DNA from: JAUZRW01 sp964549915
Lineage (GTDB): Bacteria > Chloroflexota > Anaerolineae > Aggregatilineales > Phototrophicaceae
Assembly (NCBI GenBank): GCA_964549915.1
Contig: CAZJWX010000016.1
Location: 1 to 64,000 of the forward strand
Reading direction: 5' to 3'
Length of the DNA stretch: 64,000 nucleotides
This document shows, one piece after another, positions 51,409 to 60,438 of the stretch. The position numbers and the translations under genes are program-made. The notes beneath the pieces are model-generated. The model was not told the origin of the DNA. It did no database searches and worked only from the letters and a program-made list of their open reading frames with translations. Positions within the stretch are counted from its first letter, which is position 1. Every line of letters begins with the position of its first letter.

Positions 51409-52655
51409 TGATCCACTTCCGCTGCTTTCGGGGTCGACGTGAGATTGTAGCTGGTTTCGAAGCCACCGAGCAAATCCAGATATTGCTCGAGCAAACGCAC
51501 CAGCAAGAAGTGGTCACGGACTGTCTGGTGTGCTGCTTCGCCTAACCGCTGGCGTAACTCTTCATCTTGCACGAGTTGGACGATACGCTGCGCCGCCTCT
51601 TCGACAGAATCGACCAGGAAACCATTCTTACCATCTTCGATCTGGTAACGTATCCCGCCGACATTGCCGCCAATGACCGCCGCGCCCTTCCACATGGCTT
51701 CCGTCACAGTCAAGCCGAAACCTTCACGCAGCGATTTCTGCAGGACGACGGCAGCCCGGCTCTGCAGCGCATTCACAAGCGCCGTATCCTCTTTCGACAG
51801 GATGCGGATTCGTTCATTCTGATATTCCAGCAGCGAATTGTAGATTTCTTCACCTTCGGGGTCATCAGACGCAAAACTCCCCAATAACACCAGCGTCGCA
51901 TCAATCTCCTGCTGCGCGATCTGAAACGCCTTGATGACACCCTGGGGGTCCTTCCAGCGATCAAACCGCGAAATCTGCGTCACAATCGGGCGATCCGTCG
52001 GGATTTTGTAGTAATCCAGGCGCTCTTGAATCTCCTCCTCAGCCAGTGGTTTATTCTTCACCACAAAGGGATCAATCGCAGGCAAAAAGAAGATCTGCGG
52101 CGTATCCAGCCCCTGTGCATATTCTTCCAGGGAGAAGATAGCTGCATCGTATTGCTCCACGAAGGGAGCCAGATAGTGCCATAGCTCGCGATCTGGCCTG
52201 CTCATATCAATGTGACAATGCCAGATCCAGGGGCCGCGTTTCTGGTAATGTGTGACCATCGGCAGCGGCTGTGGATCATGGATGATGACGCGATCATGAT
52301 CCAGGTGATTGCGCATGGCGTTCTCGCAGACCACATCCTCGTAGATCTTCTTCTTGCGATCTGAGAGGTTGATTTCACCGCCCTGAAGCGCGTTATGCAT
52401 CTTCTTGGTGACGCTGAAGAAATCCGGCGATCCCTGGATGACGCGCCAGCCTGTTTTGATGCCGACGGTATTCATCAGCAAGGTCAAGGAAGAGAGCAGT
52501 TCGGCCACGCCACCGCCGTAATAAGTCGAACTGACGTGCGTGACGTGCAGATGCGATAGCTGTTGCGCTTTGTTTTGGATGCGCTCGATCGTTTCAGCAC
52601 CGACATACTCACGATAATCATCCAGTTGTGTCAGGCGTGAACCATTGTCTAACAA
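51405..52655 (-). CDS. GT4 glycosyltransferase, trehalose synthase (TreT)-like
   Basis: A 416-residue two-domain GT-B enzyme. The acceptor domain shows THVSSTYYGGGVAELLSSLT and VIIHDPQPLPM, and the donor domain shows VTQISRFDRWKDPQGVIKAF and the retaining-type motif REGFGLTVTEAMWKG (EX7E). The pattern matches TreT, which makes trehalose from NDP-glucose and glucose. It is coupled to galT, which handles NDP-sugars, so both may belong to compatible-solute metabolism. Confidence 0.82.
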   Translation of the reverse strand: MLDNGSRLTQLDDYREYVGAETIERIQNKAQQLSHLHVTHVSSTYYGGGVAELLSSLTLLMNTVGIKTGWRVIQGSPDFFSVTKKMHNALQGGEINLSDRKKKIYEDVVCENAMRNHLDHDRVIIHDPQPLPMVTHYQKRGPWIWHCHIDMSRPDRELWHYLAPFVEQYDAAIFSLEEYAQGLDTPQIFFLPAIDPFVVKNKPLAEEEIQERLDYYKIPTDRPIVTQISRFDRWKDPQGVIKAFQIAQQEIDATLVLLGSFASDDPEGEEIYNSLLEYQNERIRILSKEDTALVNALQSRAAVVLQKSLREGFGLTVTEAMWKGAAVIGGNVGGIRYQIEDGKNGFLVDSVEEAAQRIVQLVQDEELRQRLGEAAHQTVRDHFLLVRLLEQYLDLLGGFETSYNLTSTPKAAEVDQ

Positions 52656-52697
52656 ATCACTTTCTCCCCCACTTGCTTTGTGTTCCGATTTGCGGTG

Positions 52698-53033
52698 TCA
52701 TGCTCCATCAATTTTGTTGAGGAGCGTATCCGCTGCCTTTTCAATATCATCGTAATCGTACTGTCCTGCACGCTGCTTGATGGCAATCACCGCGCTGCGA
52801 TGTACATTTTCAAAATCCCCATATGGGAAATTGAAGTGCCCCTTGGTTTCTTCGTTTTCCTCCGTATCGAGCGCAAGGAACCATTGACCGTATTTGTCCC
52901 AGCCATTGTCATCGAGGAATTGGTTTTCCTCATCCGAAGATGATTGGGCTTCGCTCCAATCGCTGTCCTCCACTACGTTGCCGGAGTCGATCATGGATTT
53001 CGCTTTGTCGACTGCTTTCCTGTTGAGTTTCAT
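52698..53033 (-). CDS. Conserved small acidic protein of unknown function
   Basis: A 111-residue protein rich in Asp/Glu and aromatic residues (SDWSEAQSSSDEENQFLDDN, WFLALDTEENEETKGHFNFP, YGDFENVHRSAVIAIKQRAG). The pattern recalls a widespread uncharacterised family of about 100-110 residues; no catalytic motif or membrane segment is seen. It lies 42 bp upstream of the glycosyltransferase gene and may be co-transcribed with it. Confidence 0.75.
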   Translation of the reverse strand: MKLNRKAVDKAKSMIDSGNVVEDSDWSEAQSSSDEENQFLDDNGWDKYGQWFLALDTEENEETKGHFNFPYGDFENVHRSAVIAIKQRAGQYDYDDIEKAADTLLNKIDGA

Positions 53034-53145
53034 CTTTTTTACCCATCATTGACTTGCGCCAATTCTAGCTGAATCGATAGAAGCGCTAATGGGAGGGCTG
53101 TTAGTTCCCTGGCAAATGAAATGAACAGCACATGATACGCCCGTA

Positions 53146-54027
53146 TCACGAATCCGAGAGTGCCTCGAAGCCAGCAGCGATGTCGAGCAGTTCGGCTGTG
53201 ATAGAAGATTGGCGATGATGCTGGTACTGCGTGCGTAGGGAATTGAGCCGATCTTCGATATTTCGCTCCGCCGATTGCATGGATTGCAAACGACTCGCAT
53301 TTTCGCTGGCCAATGATTCGACAAAGGCTCGGTAGAGCGTCACGAAGAGAAATTGGCGAATCAGCCCGGAGAGGAGTTCTTCGCGCGGGAGCCTGTAAAT
53401 GGGCAGTGAACGGGAGTCCCATTCTCGGCTCTGCAAGCTGCGCAACCAGTGTGGACTCACAGGCAGCAACCAGCGCTGGCGCGGCTGATAAGAAGCGCTG
53501 GAAATGGGCGTATTGTGAAAGAGCAAGATGCGTTCGATACCGTGTTCATTACGCCAGGAGTCAATCGTCAGGAGCAGAGATTGCACTGCCGATAGAATCC
53601 CTTCCAGTGAGCTGGGCACTCGGCTTTCTTCATTGACAGATACGCCACCATCCGCCAGGTGTCCGCTCACACGCCGCCCTGCCGCCAGCACGCGCCGCTG
53701 CGACTCATCGTCGTCTAGGTCGCGCAGCTTTTCCAATGCATAAGAAGCAATGCGCTCATTGAACTGCCCCGCCAACCCTTGCTCTGAGCCAAATACAATC
53801 ACGCCGACAGGCTGTCCCGCAAGCGGGCTGACGAGTTCGACAGGTGGCTGCCCACGCAGCACGATTTGTAACCCCAGTTCAATGGTCTCGTTGTAGTGCG
53901 ATAGCGACTCAACCGCACGTTCATAGTCGCGAATGCTGATTGCAGCGAGTGCCTTCATCGTTTTCACGACAGACTGCATCTGTTCGACACTTGCGATGCT
54001 GTTGCGCAGGGACTCAAGAGTCTGCAT
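53146..54027 (-). CDS. atpG: N-ATPase gamma subunit
   Basis: A 293-residue central-stalk subunit. The N-terminal coil has SIASVEQMQSVVKTMKALAA and the C-terminal coil has ENASRLQSMQSAERNIEDRL, as in gamma subunits of rotary ATPases, with a more variable middle part. The ATG at 54027 begins the conserved helix and overlaps the alpha gene by 14 bp. It is the last gene of the operon, as in N-ATPase operons of other bacteria. Confidence 0.9.
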   Translation of the reverse strand: MQTLESLRNSIASVEQMQSVVKTMKALAAISIRDYERAVESLSHYNETIELGLQIVLRGQPPVELVSPLAGQPVGVIVFGSEQGLAGQFNERIASYALEKLRDLDDDESQRRVLAAGRRVSGHLADGGVSVNEESRVPSSLEGILSAVQSLLLTIDSWRNEHGIERILLFHNTPISSASYQPRQRWLLPVSPHWLRSLQSREWDSRSLPIYRLPREELLSGLIRQFLFVTLYRAFVESLASENASRLQSMQSAERNIEDRLNSLRTQYQHHRQSSITAELLDIAAGFEALSDS

Positions 54028-55573
54028 CTGCCATATCCTCCTGCTCTCGCAGTTCATCCAGGGCTTTGCGCAGCACCTCGCGCATCCGCTCCTGATCTTC
54101 TTCGCTCAGTTCTTCGCCTGCGCGGATGCGACCTGCGACATCGTTCAGCCGCTCCGTGACGACCTCGCGAATTCGTGCTGTTGCTCGTTGAATGTCATCA
54201 AGCGCGAAAGGATCAAGCAGGCCTTCCGTTACAGCGATCATCACGGCGATTTGCTCCGGTACCGGTACCGGAGCATACTGCGGCTGCTTCAGCACCTCGC
54301 GCACTCTGCGCCCACGTTCGATCGTCTGGCGCGTCTCTTTGTCCAGACGCGTGTCAAAGCGCGAGAAAGCCTCCAACTCTTCGAACTGCGAATATGACAG
54401 GCGTAAATCACCTGCGGCTGCACGATAGGCTGGAAGCTGGGCTTTGCCACCCACACGCGATACCGAACTTCCGATGTCGATGGCGGGTAATACTCCTCGC
54501 TGGAATAGAGTCGGCGACAAATAGATCTGCCCATCTGTGATGCTGATGAGATTGGTGGGGATATAGGCCGAGATATTCTGGGCGTGCGTTTCGACAATCG
54601 GCAGCGCCGTCAGCGAACCTCCGCCGAAGTCATCGCGCAGATGTGTGGAACGTTCCAGCAGGCGTGAATGCACGTAGAAGATGTCCCCCGGATATGCCTC
54701 ACGCCCCGGTGGGCGGCGGAGGAGCAGTGATAACTCGCGGTAGGCGCGGGCATGCTTGGTCAGGTCGTCATAAATGATGAGAACATCGCGCCCTTGTTCC
54801 ATGAAGTATTCTGCGATGGATGTAGCCGCATAGGGTGCGATGAATTGCAAACCCGGCACGCTGTCTCCCGTCGCTGCAATCACGATGCTGTATTCCAGCG
54901 CCTCATACTGCTCGAGGTCAGCGATGAAGCGGGCAATGGCTGATTTCTCCTGTCCGATGGCGCAGTAAACGCACAGCACATCCGCTTCGCGCTGATTGAT
55001 GATTGTATCCAGCGCGACTGCCGTTTTGCCTGTCTGCCGATCCCCGACGATTAACTCGCGCTGCCCGCGCCCAATCGGCAGCAAGGCATCGATCGATTTA
55101 ATCCCGGTTTGCAGCGGCACCGAAACCGGCGCACGATCCATGATACCGGGGGCATCTCGCTCAATCGGACGGCGCTCCACCTGCTCGATGCTGCGGCCAC
55201 CATCTAGTGGCTTTCCCGTCGGGTCCACCACGCGACCGAGCAATTGCTGACCCACCGGGACATCCGTCACGCGAAAGGTTCGTCGGACGGCAGCTCCGGC
55301 TTCCAGGCTTTCGTATTCGCCCAACAGAATGACCCCGATTTCGTCTTCATCCAGGTTGAATACCATGCCATGTAGATCACCGGGGAATGTTAGCAATTCG
55401 TCGGCCTGGGCACGCGGCAACCCCCGCACACTCGCCACACCATCGCCAACTCCCGTGACAATTCCGACTTCTTCCACTTCCAGCGCGGCGTGGTAGGAGC
55501 GCATGGCACGCTCCAGATGCGAGAATGTGCGCTCAAGGACGCCTTGCAGAAGTTGTGTTTCGTCTTGGCTCAT
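54014..55573 (-). CDS. atpA: N-ATPase alpha subunit
   Basis: A 519-residue alpha subunit. Walker A is GDRQTGKTAVALDTI; VDPTGKPLDGG and the SVSRVGGKAQLPAYR segment (with the arginine finger region) are clear. It forms the non-catalytic nucleotide sites of the alpha3beta3 head. It overlaps atpF by 4 bp. The C-terminal tail is extended and rich in Glu/Arg (RAGEELSEEDQERMREVL), unlike housekeeping alpha subunits. Confidence 0.95.
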   Translation of the reverse strand: MSQDETQLLQGVLERTFSHLERAMRSYHAALEVEEVGIVTGVGDGVASVRGLPRAQADELLTFPGDLHGMVFNLDEDEIGVILLGEYESLEAGAAVRRTFRVTDVPVGQQLLGRVVDPTGKPLDGGRSIEQVERRPIERDAPGIMDRAPVSVPLQTGIKSIDALLPIGRGQRELIVGDRQTGKTAVALDTIINQREADVLCVYCAIGQEKSAIARFIADLEQYEALEYSIVIAATGDSVPGLQFIAPYAATSIAEYFMEQGRDVLIIYDDLTKHARAYRELSLLLRRPPGREAYPGDIFYVHSRLLERSTHLRDDFGGGSLTALPIVETHAQNISAYIPTNLISITDGQIYLSPTLFQRGVLPAIDIGSSVSRVGGKAQLPAYRAAAGDLRLSYSQFEELEAFSRFDTRLDKETRQTIERGRRVREVLKQPQYAPVPVPEQIAVMIAVTEGLLDPFALDDIQRATARIREVVTERLNDVAGRIRAGEELSEEDQERMREVLRKALDELREQEDMADADS

Positions 55574-56337
55574 GCTGGCTCCAGCGTCTCTTCATCTTCC
55601 TGGATGCTCTCATCCAGCGTCTGGCGCAGGTTGCGTTCCAGCGCTTCCAGATACTGGCGCAGATTCCAGCCCAGGCGGTATTCTCCCACATGCAGCGCGA
55701 TGCCGCAGAGGAGTTCCTCGTCCCGTTCGAACTGCACATCGCGCTCATCTCCTAGAGCGCCGCGAATCTGCTCGCGTTGTTCCCTACTCAGATCAAACGT
55801 ACTGAAGACGGTCATCGCGTCTTCCTGCTGGGTGAGCGCGTCTTCGACTTCGCCCGAATGATCTCGAATCCGCCGGGTGAAAACGCCGATCATCTGGTCT
55901 TCGAGTTCTGCATTCGCCAGCTCGTGCAGGGCTTGCCGCATACTGGCGAGGACAGTCTCTTCTGCACGCAGTTGCAAATTGTGCAAAAAGCGCTCTTTCT
56001 CGTCCTGGATCGCCTGCTGCCACTGACGTTTGCGCTCGTCTACTTCTTCACGAGCGCTCTGCAGCAGTTCTTGACGGCGCTCAGCAGCATGATCGCGTGC
56101 CTCTGCTAGCAACTGTTCACGTTCCTCATCAATGGCGCTGAGCTTCTCTTGATAACGCTGCGATTCCTCTTCGGCTTCCTGTTGCTTTTCCTCGGCCTGC
56201 CGCAGTCGCGAAGCGATTTTCTCCTCGCGCTCGTTCATCGCGTTGATGACTGGCTTGTAGAGGAAAATGCGCAGCAAGACCAACAGAATGATGAAATTGA
56301 TGATCTGTGCGCCAAAGGTGAAAAGATCAATGTCCAC
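55570..56337 (-). CDS. atpF: N-ATPase b subunit with delta-like C-terminal domain
   Basis: A 255-residue protein, much longer than typical b subunits of about 160. One TM helix (5-27, INFIILLVLLRIFLYKPV) is followed by a very long charged coiled coil (about 35-140). The C-terminal part (about 175-245, FERDEELLCGIALHVGEYRL, then NLRQYLEALERNL) resembles the end of subunit delta. No separate delta gene exists in the operon. This matches N-ATPases, where the long b subunit is thought to replace delta in the peripheral stalk. Confidence 0.9.
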   Translation of the reverse strand: MDIDLFTFGAQIINFIILLVLLRIFLYKPVINAMNEREEKIASRLRQAEEKQQEAEEESQRYQEKLSAIDEEREQLLAEARDHAAERRQELLQSAREEVDERKRQWQQAIQDEKERFLHNLQLRAEETVLASMRQALHELANAELEDQMIGVFTRRIRDHSGEVEDALTQQEDAMTVFSTFDLSREQREQIRGALGDERDVQFERDEELLCGIALHVGEYRLGWNLRQYLEALERNLRQTLDESIQEDEETLEPA

Positions 56338-56340
56338 TAT

Positions 56341-56619
56341 TTACCCTCCTGCCTGCGACAGCATCTGATTCCAGAAGGGATTGAAAAACAGGATAATCAT
56401 CGCGACGACGAAGCAGTAAATCGCTGTCGATTCGACCAGTGCCAGCCCCACGAACAGCGTACGGCTGATGGTATTGGACTCATCCGGTTGTTGTGCAATA
56501 GAACTGAGTGCCTGGGCTAATGCACGTCCTTCCGCGAGTGCGGGGCCAATTGTGCCGAGGGCAATCGTTAGCCCTGCCATGATGATGGATACCATGCCCA
56601 TGATTGTCATATCACTCAT
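56341..56619 (-). CDS. atpE: N-ATPase c subunit (rotor ring)
   Basis: A 92-residue two-helix hairpin. Helix 1 has GTIGPALAEGRALAQAL with Glu30, helix 2 has LVESTAIYCF with Glu63, Ser64, Thr65 and Tyr68, and the loop is AQQPDE. Two carboxylates per subunit and the ESTxxY motif are typical for N-ATPases. ESTxxY is the classical sodium-binding signature, yet a related N-ATPase ring (Burkholderia pseudomallei) was reported to be proton-specific, so the coupling ion stays open. The gene overlaps atpB by 4 bp. Confidence 0.95.
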   Translation of the reverse strand: MSDMTIMGMVSIIMAGLTIALGTIGPALAEGRALAQALSSIAQQPDESNTISRTLFVGLALVESTAIYCFVVAMIILFFNPFWNQMLSQAGG

Positions 56620-57326
56620 TGTTTCTGTTGCTCCTCTGGCTCTGAATCACCGTTAGAAGCTCCTGATTGGCTGGTGCCAGAGCCAATGTACACCAGTGCC
56701 AGGATGGCGAAGATATACGCCTGGATTTGCCCGATGATGAGCGCGAAAGCCTGCAAGACTGTCGGCAAGATCAAGGGCACGATCGAGAGGATGATGGCTA
56801 CCAGGATACGCCCACTCATGATGTTGCCGAACAGGCGAATCGCCAGCGCCAACGTCCGCGACAATTCCGAGATGATGTTGAAGGGGAGCATGATGAAAGT
56901 CGGTTCGATGTAGTTCTTCAGGTAGCCACCAACACCGCGCTCCTGGATGCCGAAAATGGGTACGGCGAAGAAGACGCAGACCGCCAGCGCCGCCGTCGTC
57001 GAAAGCGAGCCGGTGGGTTCTTCAAAACGTGGGATCACCCCCAGCAGATTCGAGACGGAGATGAACAGGAACAACGTGGCGATGAAAGCCAGATAGCGTC
57101 GTGGGTTCTGGTTGGTGATGTCGCGAATTTGCCCCTGGATGAACGAGATGACCGTCTCCAGGCCATTTTGCCAGCGAGACATCTCGGTCCCAGTCGAGAG
57201 GTTGCGTGTGATGAGCCACGATCCGATCACCAGGACAGCCATGACAATCCAGGTGAAGACCAGAGTCGCGTTGATGGTGATGAACCCTGACTGCCAGTAG
57301 ACAATCGAGTCAGGACTGAGCTGCAT
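56616..57326 (-). CDS. atpB: N-ATPase a subunit
   Basis: A 236-residue membrane subunit with five to six helices, forming the ion half-channels. The essential Arg lies in ELSRTLALAIRLFGNIMSGR, preceded by PFNIISELSR. The C-terminus carries an unusual hydrophilic tail (SNGDSEPEEQQKQ). Its start touches the end of atpR and its end overlaps atpE, so translation is coupled. Confidence 0.94.
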   Translation of the reverse strand: MQLSPDSIVYWQSGFITINATLVFTWIVMAVLVIGSWLITRNLSTGTEMSRWQNGLETVISFIQGQIRDITNQNPRRYLAFIATLFLFISVSNLLGVIPRFEEPTGSLSTTAALAVCVFFAVPIFGIQERGVGGYLKNYIEPTFIMLPFNIISELSRTLALAIRLFGNIMSGRILVAIILSIVPLILPTVLQAFALIIGQIQAYIFAILALVYIGSGTSQSGASNGDSEPEEQQKQ

Positions 57327-57631
57327 CAGGAATTTGCCTCCCCAGACAAGCGCTCATCTCGAAACGTGAATAGATTGACCAGCGTCACACGGGCGATGAA
57401 AAAGCCCACCAGCGCCAGCAGCAACCGCTGCCAACTGCCCGCTGCCAGCAAATAAAAGCCGAGTAATGCACCACCAGTGCGCAGCAAAAAGCTACCCAGG
57501 AAGAACATCGTGGGCTTCTGCACCTGCGAAAGCCGATCCACCGTCCAACGCAGGCTGCCGAAAAACGCCAGACCAATCGCGAATCCACCGAGCAACCCCG
57601 GCAGAACCACCAGCCAGTCAATCGTGTTCAT
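57326..57631 (-). CDS. atpR: N-ATPase subunit AtpR
   Basis: A 101-residue hydrophobic protein with three predicted helices and an Arg embedded in the second (SFLLRTGGALLGFYLL), as described for AtpR, a subunit found only in N-ATPases and probably linked to c-ring assembly. The ATG at 57631 has GGGAG upstream; an earlier in-frame start at 57661 is less likely. It overlaps atpQ by 14 bp. Confidence 0.88.
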   Translation of the reverse strand: MNTIDWLVVLPGLLGGFAIGLAFFGSLRWTVDRLSQVQKPTMFFLGSFLLRTGGALLGFYLLAAGSWQRLLLALVGFFIARVTLVNLFTFRDERLSGEANS

Positions 57632-57953
57632 GTTCGTAATGCTCCCTTTCTTCCTGTACACGTTGTTGTTCTTTGTTCACCCAGTACCAGGCGTTCAGGC
57701 AGCCCAGAACGACACCGCCGAAGAGCAGCGTCAGTGTCCAGGAAAATGCCGTCGGCAGGTTGGCATCCAGCCAGGTGCCAAGCAACACGCCCAGGACAGT
57801 CGGAATGGCAACCGACCAGCCGACCATACCAAATGTCCCCAGGCCGAACCAGATGCTGCCGCCTTCGCGTCGTCGTCGCTGCCTGCGGCGTGATTTGCCT
57901 TCGATCGTCTCGACAAATTCATCGGGTGAACGATCATTCTGTGGGGCGCTCAT
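57618..57953 (-). CDS. atpQ: N-ATPase subunit AtpQ
   Basis: A 111-residue protein: basic N-terminus (SRRRQRRRREGG), then two helices (FGMVGWSVAIPTVLGVLLGT and WTLTLLFGGVVLGCLNAWYW) and a charged tail, resembling the AtpI/AtpZ fold and matching AtpQ by position between epsilon and atpR. It overlaps atpC by 4 bp. AtpQ/AtpR presence defines this operon as N-type. Confidence 0.88.
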   Translation of the reverse strand: MSAPQNDRSPDEFVETIEGKSRRRQRRRREGGSIWFGLGTFGMVGWSVAIPTVLGVLLGTWLDANLPTAFSWTLTLLFGGVVLGCLNAWYWVNKEQQRVQEEREHYEHEHD

Positions 57954-58345
57954 GGCGATTCATCCCCCAGTGCGGCAAGCTGCCGCGCCAATGCGGTTTC
58001 AAGCGATGCGATCACGGAGCGGGCTTTGCGCTCCTGGTCATCCAGGCGTGCATACTGCTCACGGACGGTCTGCCAGAGCGTATCCAGGTCTTCGCCGGCA
58101 ACGGCATTTCGCGCGGAGACGTTCACGCGGAATCCGCGCTTGACCAACACCCCTTCCGCCATCGCCAGAAAGACCTCCTGCCCGTCCTCGCGTTCGTAGG
58201 AGAATAGACCTGGAACGAGAGTCGTTGCGAAATCAATGTGGCGCGGGAGGAGTGTGAAACTGCCATCGCTCGCCTCAGCCGTGACCTTCAGCACGGTCTC
58301 GTCCAGCAGCACTTCGGTCGGCAGCAGTACCTTAAGCTGAATCAT
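57950..58345 (-). CDS. atpC: N-ATPase epsilon subunit
   Basis: A 131-residue epsilon subunit: beta sandwich (QLKVLLPTEVLLDETVLKVT, GSFTLLPRHIDFATTLVPG) and a C-terminal helical hairpin (LWQTVREQYARLDDQERKAR). The ATG at 58345 follows AGGAGC and overlaps the end of atpD by 14 bp. Confidence 0.92.
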   Translation of the reverse strand: MIQLKVLLPTEVLLDETVLKVTAEASDGSFTLLPRHIDFATTLVPGLFSYEREDGQEVFLAMAEGVLVKRGFRVNVSARNAVAGEDLDTLWQTVREQYARLDDQERKARSVIASLETALARQLAALGDESP

Positions 58346-59723
58346 CACGCTGCTCCTCCACCTCATCGATGCTGCCGATCATATAGAGCGCACGCTCTGA
58401 CCTGTCATTGAAGTCGCCATTGAGGATGCGTTCGCAGCCATCGAGCGCATCTTCCGTATCGACGATACGCCCTTCCAGCCCGGTGAACTCCTCCGTGACG
58501 TTGAACGGCTGGGTGAAGAAGCGTTCCAGCAGGCGCGCCTGTTTCACAGTTCGCTGGTCATCGCGCGAAAGCTCTTCCATCCCCAGCATCGCAATGATGT
58601 CTTTCAGATCTTCGTAATTGGAGAGGGTCTGCCGGACAGCCCGTGCAATCTGGTAATGGCGTTCCCCGACGATATGCGGTGCGAGCATCTTCGATTCTGA
58701 GCGCAGCAGATTGACCGCCGGGTAGAAGCCCTGGCTGGCACGCTCGCGCGAGAGCATGATGGAAGCCGAAAGATGATTGAAGGTATGTACCACTGCCGGA
58801 TCAGTGAAATCGTCAGCAGGTACATATACGGCCTGTACCGAGGTAATAGCCCCGGAAGACGTACTGCTGATGCGATCTTCCAGCCGTGCCAGTTCCGTAC
58901 CCAGAGTCGGTTGGTAGCCCAACCGCGACGGAAGACGCCCCATCAGGCCGGACACTTCCGAGCCAGACTGGATGAAACGGAAGATGTTATCGATCAGCAG
59001 CAGCACATCCTGGCGAGACCGGTCGCGGAAAAACTCCGCCATCGTCAGCGCCGTATGTCCCACGCGGAAACGCGCGCCGGGTGGCTCGTTCATCTGCCCG
59101 AACACCAGCAAGGTATTTTCCAGCACCCGGGCTTCCTTCATATCACGGTACAGTTCTTCCGCTTCGCGCACACGTTCGCCGATGCCACAGAAGACGCTGA
59201 CCCCTTCGTGTTTGCCGACCATGTTGTTGATCATTTCCGTGATGAGCACGGTCTTGCCGACCCCTGCCCCGCCGAAGAGACCTGCTTTGCCACCACGTTC
59301 CAGCGGAGCCAGCACATCAATCGCCTTGATGCCCGTCTCGAACACTTCGGAGCGGGTTGTCTGCTGGGTAATCGACTGCGGCGGTTGATGAATACTGCGC
59401 GTCTCAGCGGGCAGCGGTTCGTCCAGGCGATCCAGTGTCTCTCCAAACACATTGAAGACGCGCCCCAGGACTTCACGCCCGACGGGAGTCTGAATTGGTG
59501 CCTGAGTGTTAACGACATGGTCGCCACGCGCCAGGCCGCGCGTGGATGTGAGCGCGATACTGCGCACCGTTTGCGCATTTACGTGCGAAACCACTTCCAG
59601 CACCACCTGTTGCTCATCCCCCACGAGCAAGCGGGTATACACAGGCGGAATGCCTTCTTCAAAACGCACCGTGACAACACTGCCCCGGATTGTGGCGATT
59701 GCGCCATGAGATTGCGTTTCCAT
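58332..59723 (-). CDS. atpD: N-ATPase beta subunit
   Basis: A 463-residue catalytic beta subunit. Walker A GGAGVGKTVLI, catalytic Glu in GIGERVREAEELY, Walker B DVLLLIDNIFRF, and the DELSEED-equivalent region is degenerate (EELSRDDQ). The ATG at 59723 has AAAGG 9 bp upstream. As in other N-ATPase operons, beta comes first among the ATPase genes (order D-C-Q-R-B-E-F-A-G). Confidence 0.96.
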   Translation of the reverse strand: METQSHGAIATIRGSVVTVRFEEGIPPVYTRLLVGDEQQVVLEVVSHVNAQTVRSIALTSTRGLARGDHVVNTQAPIQTPVGREVLGRVFNVFGETLDRLDEPLPAETRSIHQPPQSITQQTTRSEVFETGIKAIDVLAPLERGGKAGLFGGAGVGKTVLITEMINNMVGKHEGVSVFCGIGERVREAEELYRDMKEARVLENTLLVFGQMNEPPGARFRVGHTALTMAEFFRDRSRQDVLLLIDNIFRFIQSGSEVSGLMGRLPSRLGYQPTLGTELARLEDRISSTSSGAITSVQAVYVPADDFTDPAVVHTFNHLSASIMLSRERASQGFYPAVNLLRSESKMLAPHIVGERHYQIARAVRQTLSNYEDLKDIIAMLGMEELSRDDQRTVKQARLLERFFTQPFNVTEEFTGLEGRIVDTEDALDGCERILNGDFNDRSERALYMIGSIDEVEEQRDDSA

Positions 59724-59734
59724 GCTCGTACCTT

Positions 59735-60244
59735 TCACGAAGCATCCAGATGCTGGATAGACGCAGCCATTCGCTGTGTCGCAATCACGAAGCCATTGAC
59801 CGTATGCAGCGGCTCATGCACCGAGATGCAAAATTCTGAGCTACCATATCCGTTATCCTGGTAGCCAGTTGTGGCAAGTCCCTGCAAGGTTCCTGTCGTC
59901 GGGTCGATGAAAATATCGATCACCTCGCCCAGATGCTGACCGGAGCGGGTGATAACCAGCAAGCCGACCAGCGAATTCTGGCTCTCGAGGATTTGCTTCA
60001 CCTGCATCACCGCGCCAATATCGATCACCGGGACATCACAGGCCACCGTCACCGTATCCGGCGTGAGTGCGCGAACACTTTGCCAGAGCAGAATTCGTGC
60101 ACCACCGCGCCAGCCCCCAGGGGAGACCAGGAAGCCCAGCAGTCTGTTGGATCGTGTATCCAGAATCCAGCTCACGACCCGTTCTGTGCTGGTTCCATCG
60201 GGTAGTTGAATTGAGCTACCGATAATTTGGCTTCCGCGGAGCAT
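59735..60244 (-). CDS. PRC-barrel domain protein preceding the N-ATPase operon
   Basis: A 169-residue protein with two PRC-barrel-like halves: MLRGSQIIGSSIQLPDGTST through LLGFLVSPGGWRGGARILLW, and LESQNSLVGLLVITRSGQHL through DPTTGTLQGLATT. The start at 60244 begins the first barrel; a longer frame to 60316 exists with no motif. PRC barrels bind proteins or RNA (RimM, photosynthetic reaction centre H). The gene ends only 11 bp before atpD on the same strand, so it is probably co-transcribed. An assembly or regulatory role for the ATPase is a guess. Confidence 0.75.
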   Translation of the reverse strand: MLRGSQIIGSSIQLPDGTSTERVVSWILDTRSNRLLGFLVSPGGWRGGARILLWQSVRALTPDTVTVACDVPVIDIGAVMQVKQILESQNSLVGLLVITRSGQHLGEVIDIFIDPTTGTLQGLATTGYQDNGYGSSEFCISVHEPLHTVNGFVIATQRMAASIQHLDAS

Positions 60245-60438
60245 TGGCAATTGTCCATTGGGTTTGTACGAATTCAGACACGCATCAGCCCCGAGCAGCT
60301 GTCGCCCCATCGGCACCGTTCGGGGGGGGAAATTGAATTAAGCAACTGTCTTAGTGTAAGCATAGGAGGAAATCCTCCCTGTTTCATCGCACCTGTCGGG
60401 AGTCCTGGTATAGGTCAGTTAGCTCACCCCGATATGGG

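Noticed and set aside
53146..59723. Housekeeping F-type ATP synthase operon
   Set aside because: Gene order, AtpQ/AtpR, missing delta, long b subunit and the two-carboxylate c subunit all fit the N-type instead.
60364..60378. GGAGG/CCTCC hairpin after the response regulator gene as a terminator
   Set aside because: The stem is only 5-6 bp with a tiny loop and no T-tract; it is too weak to call.
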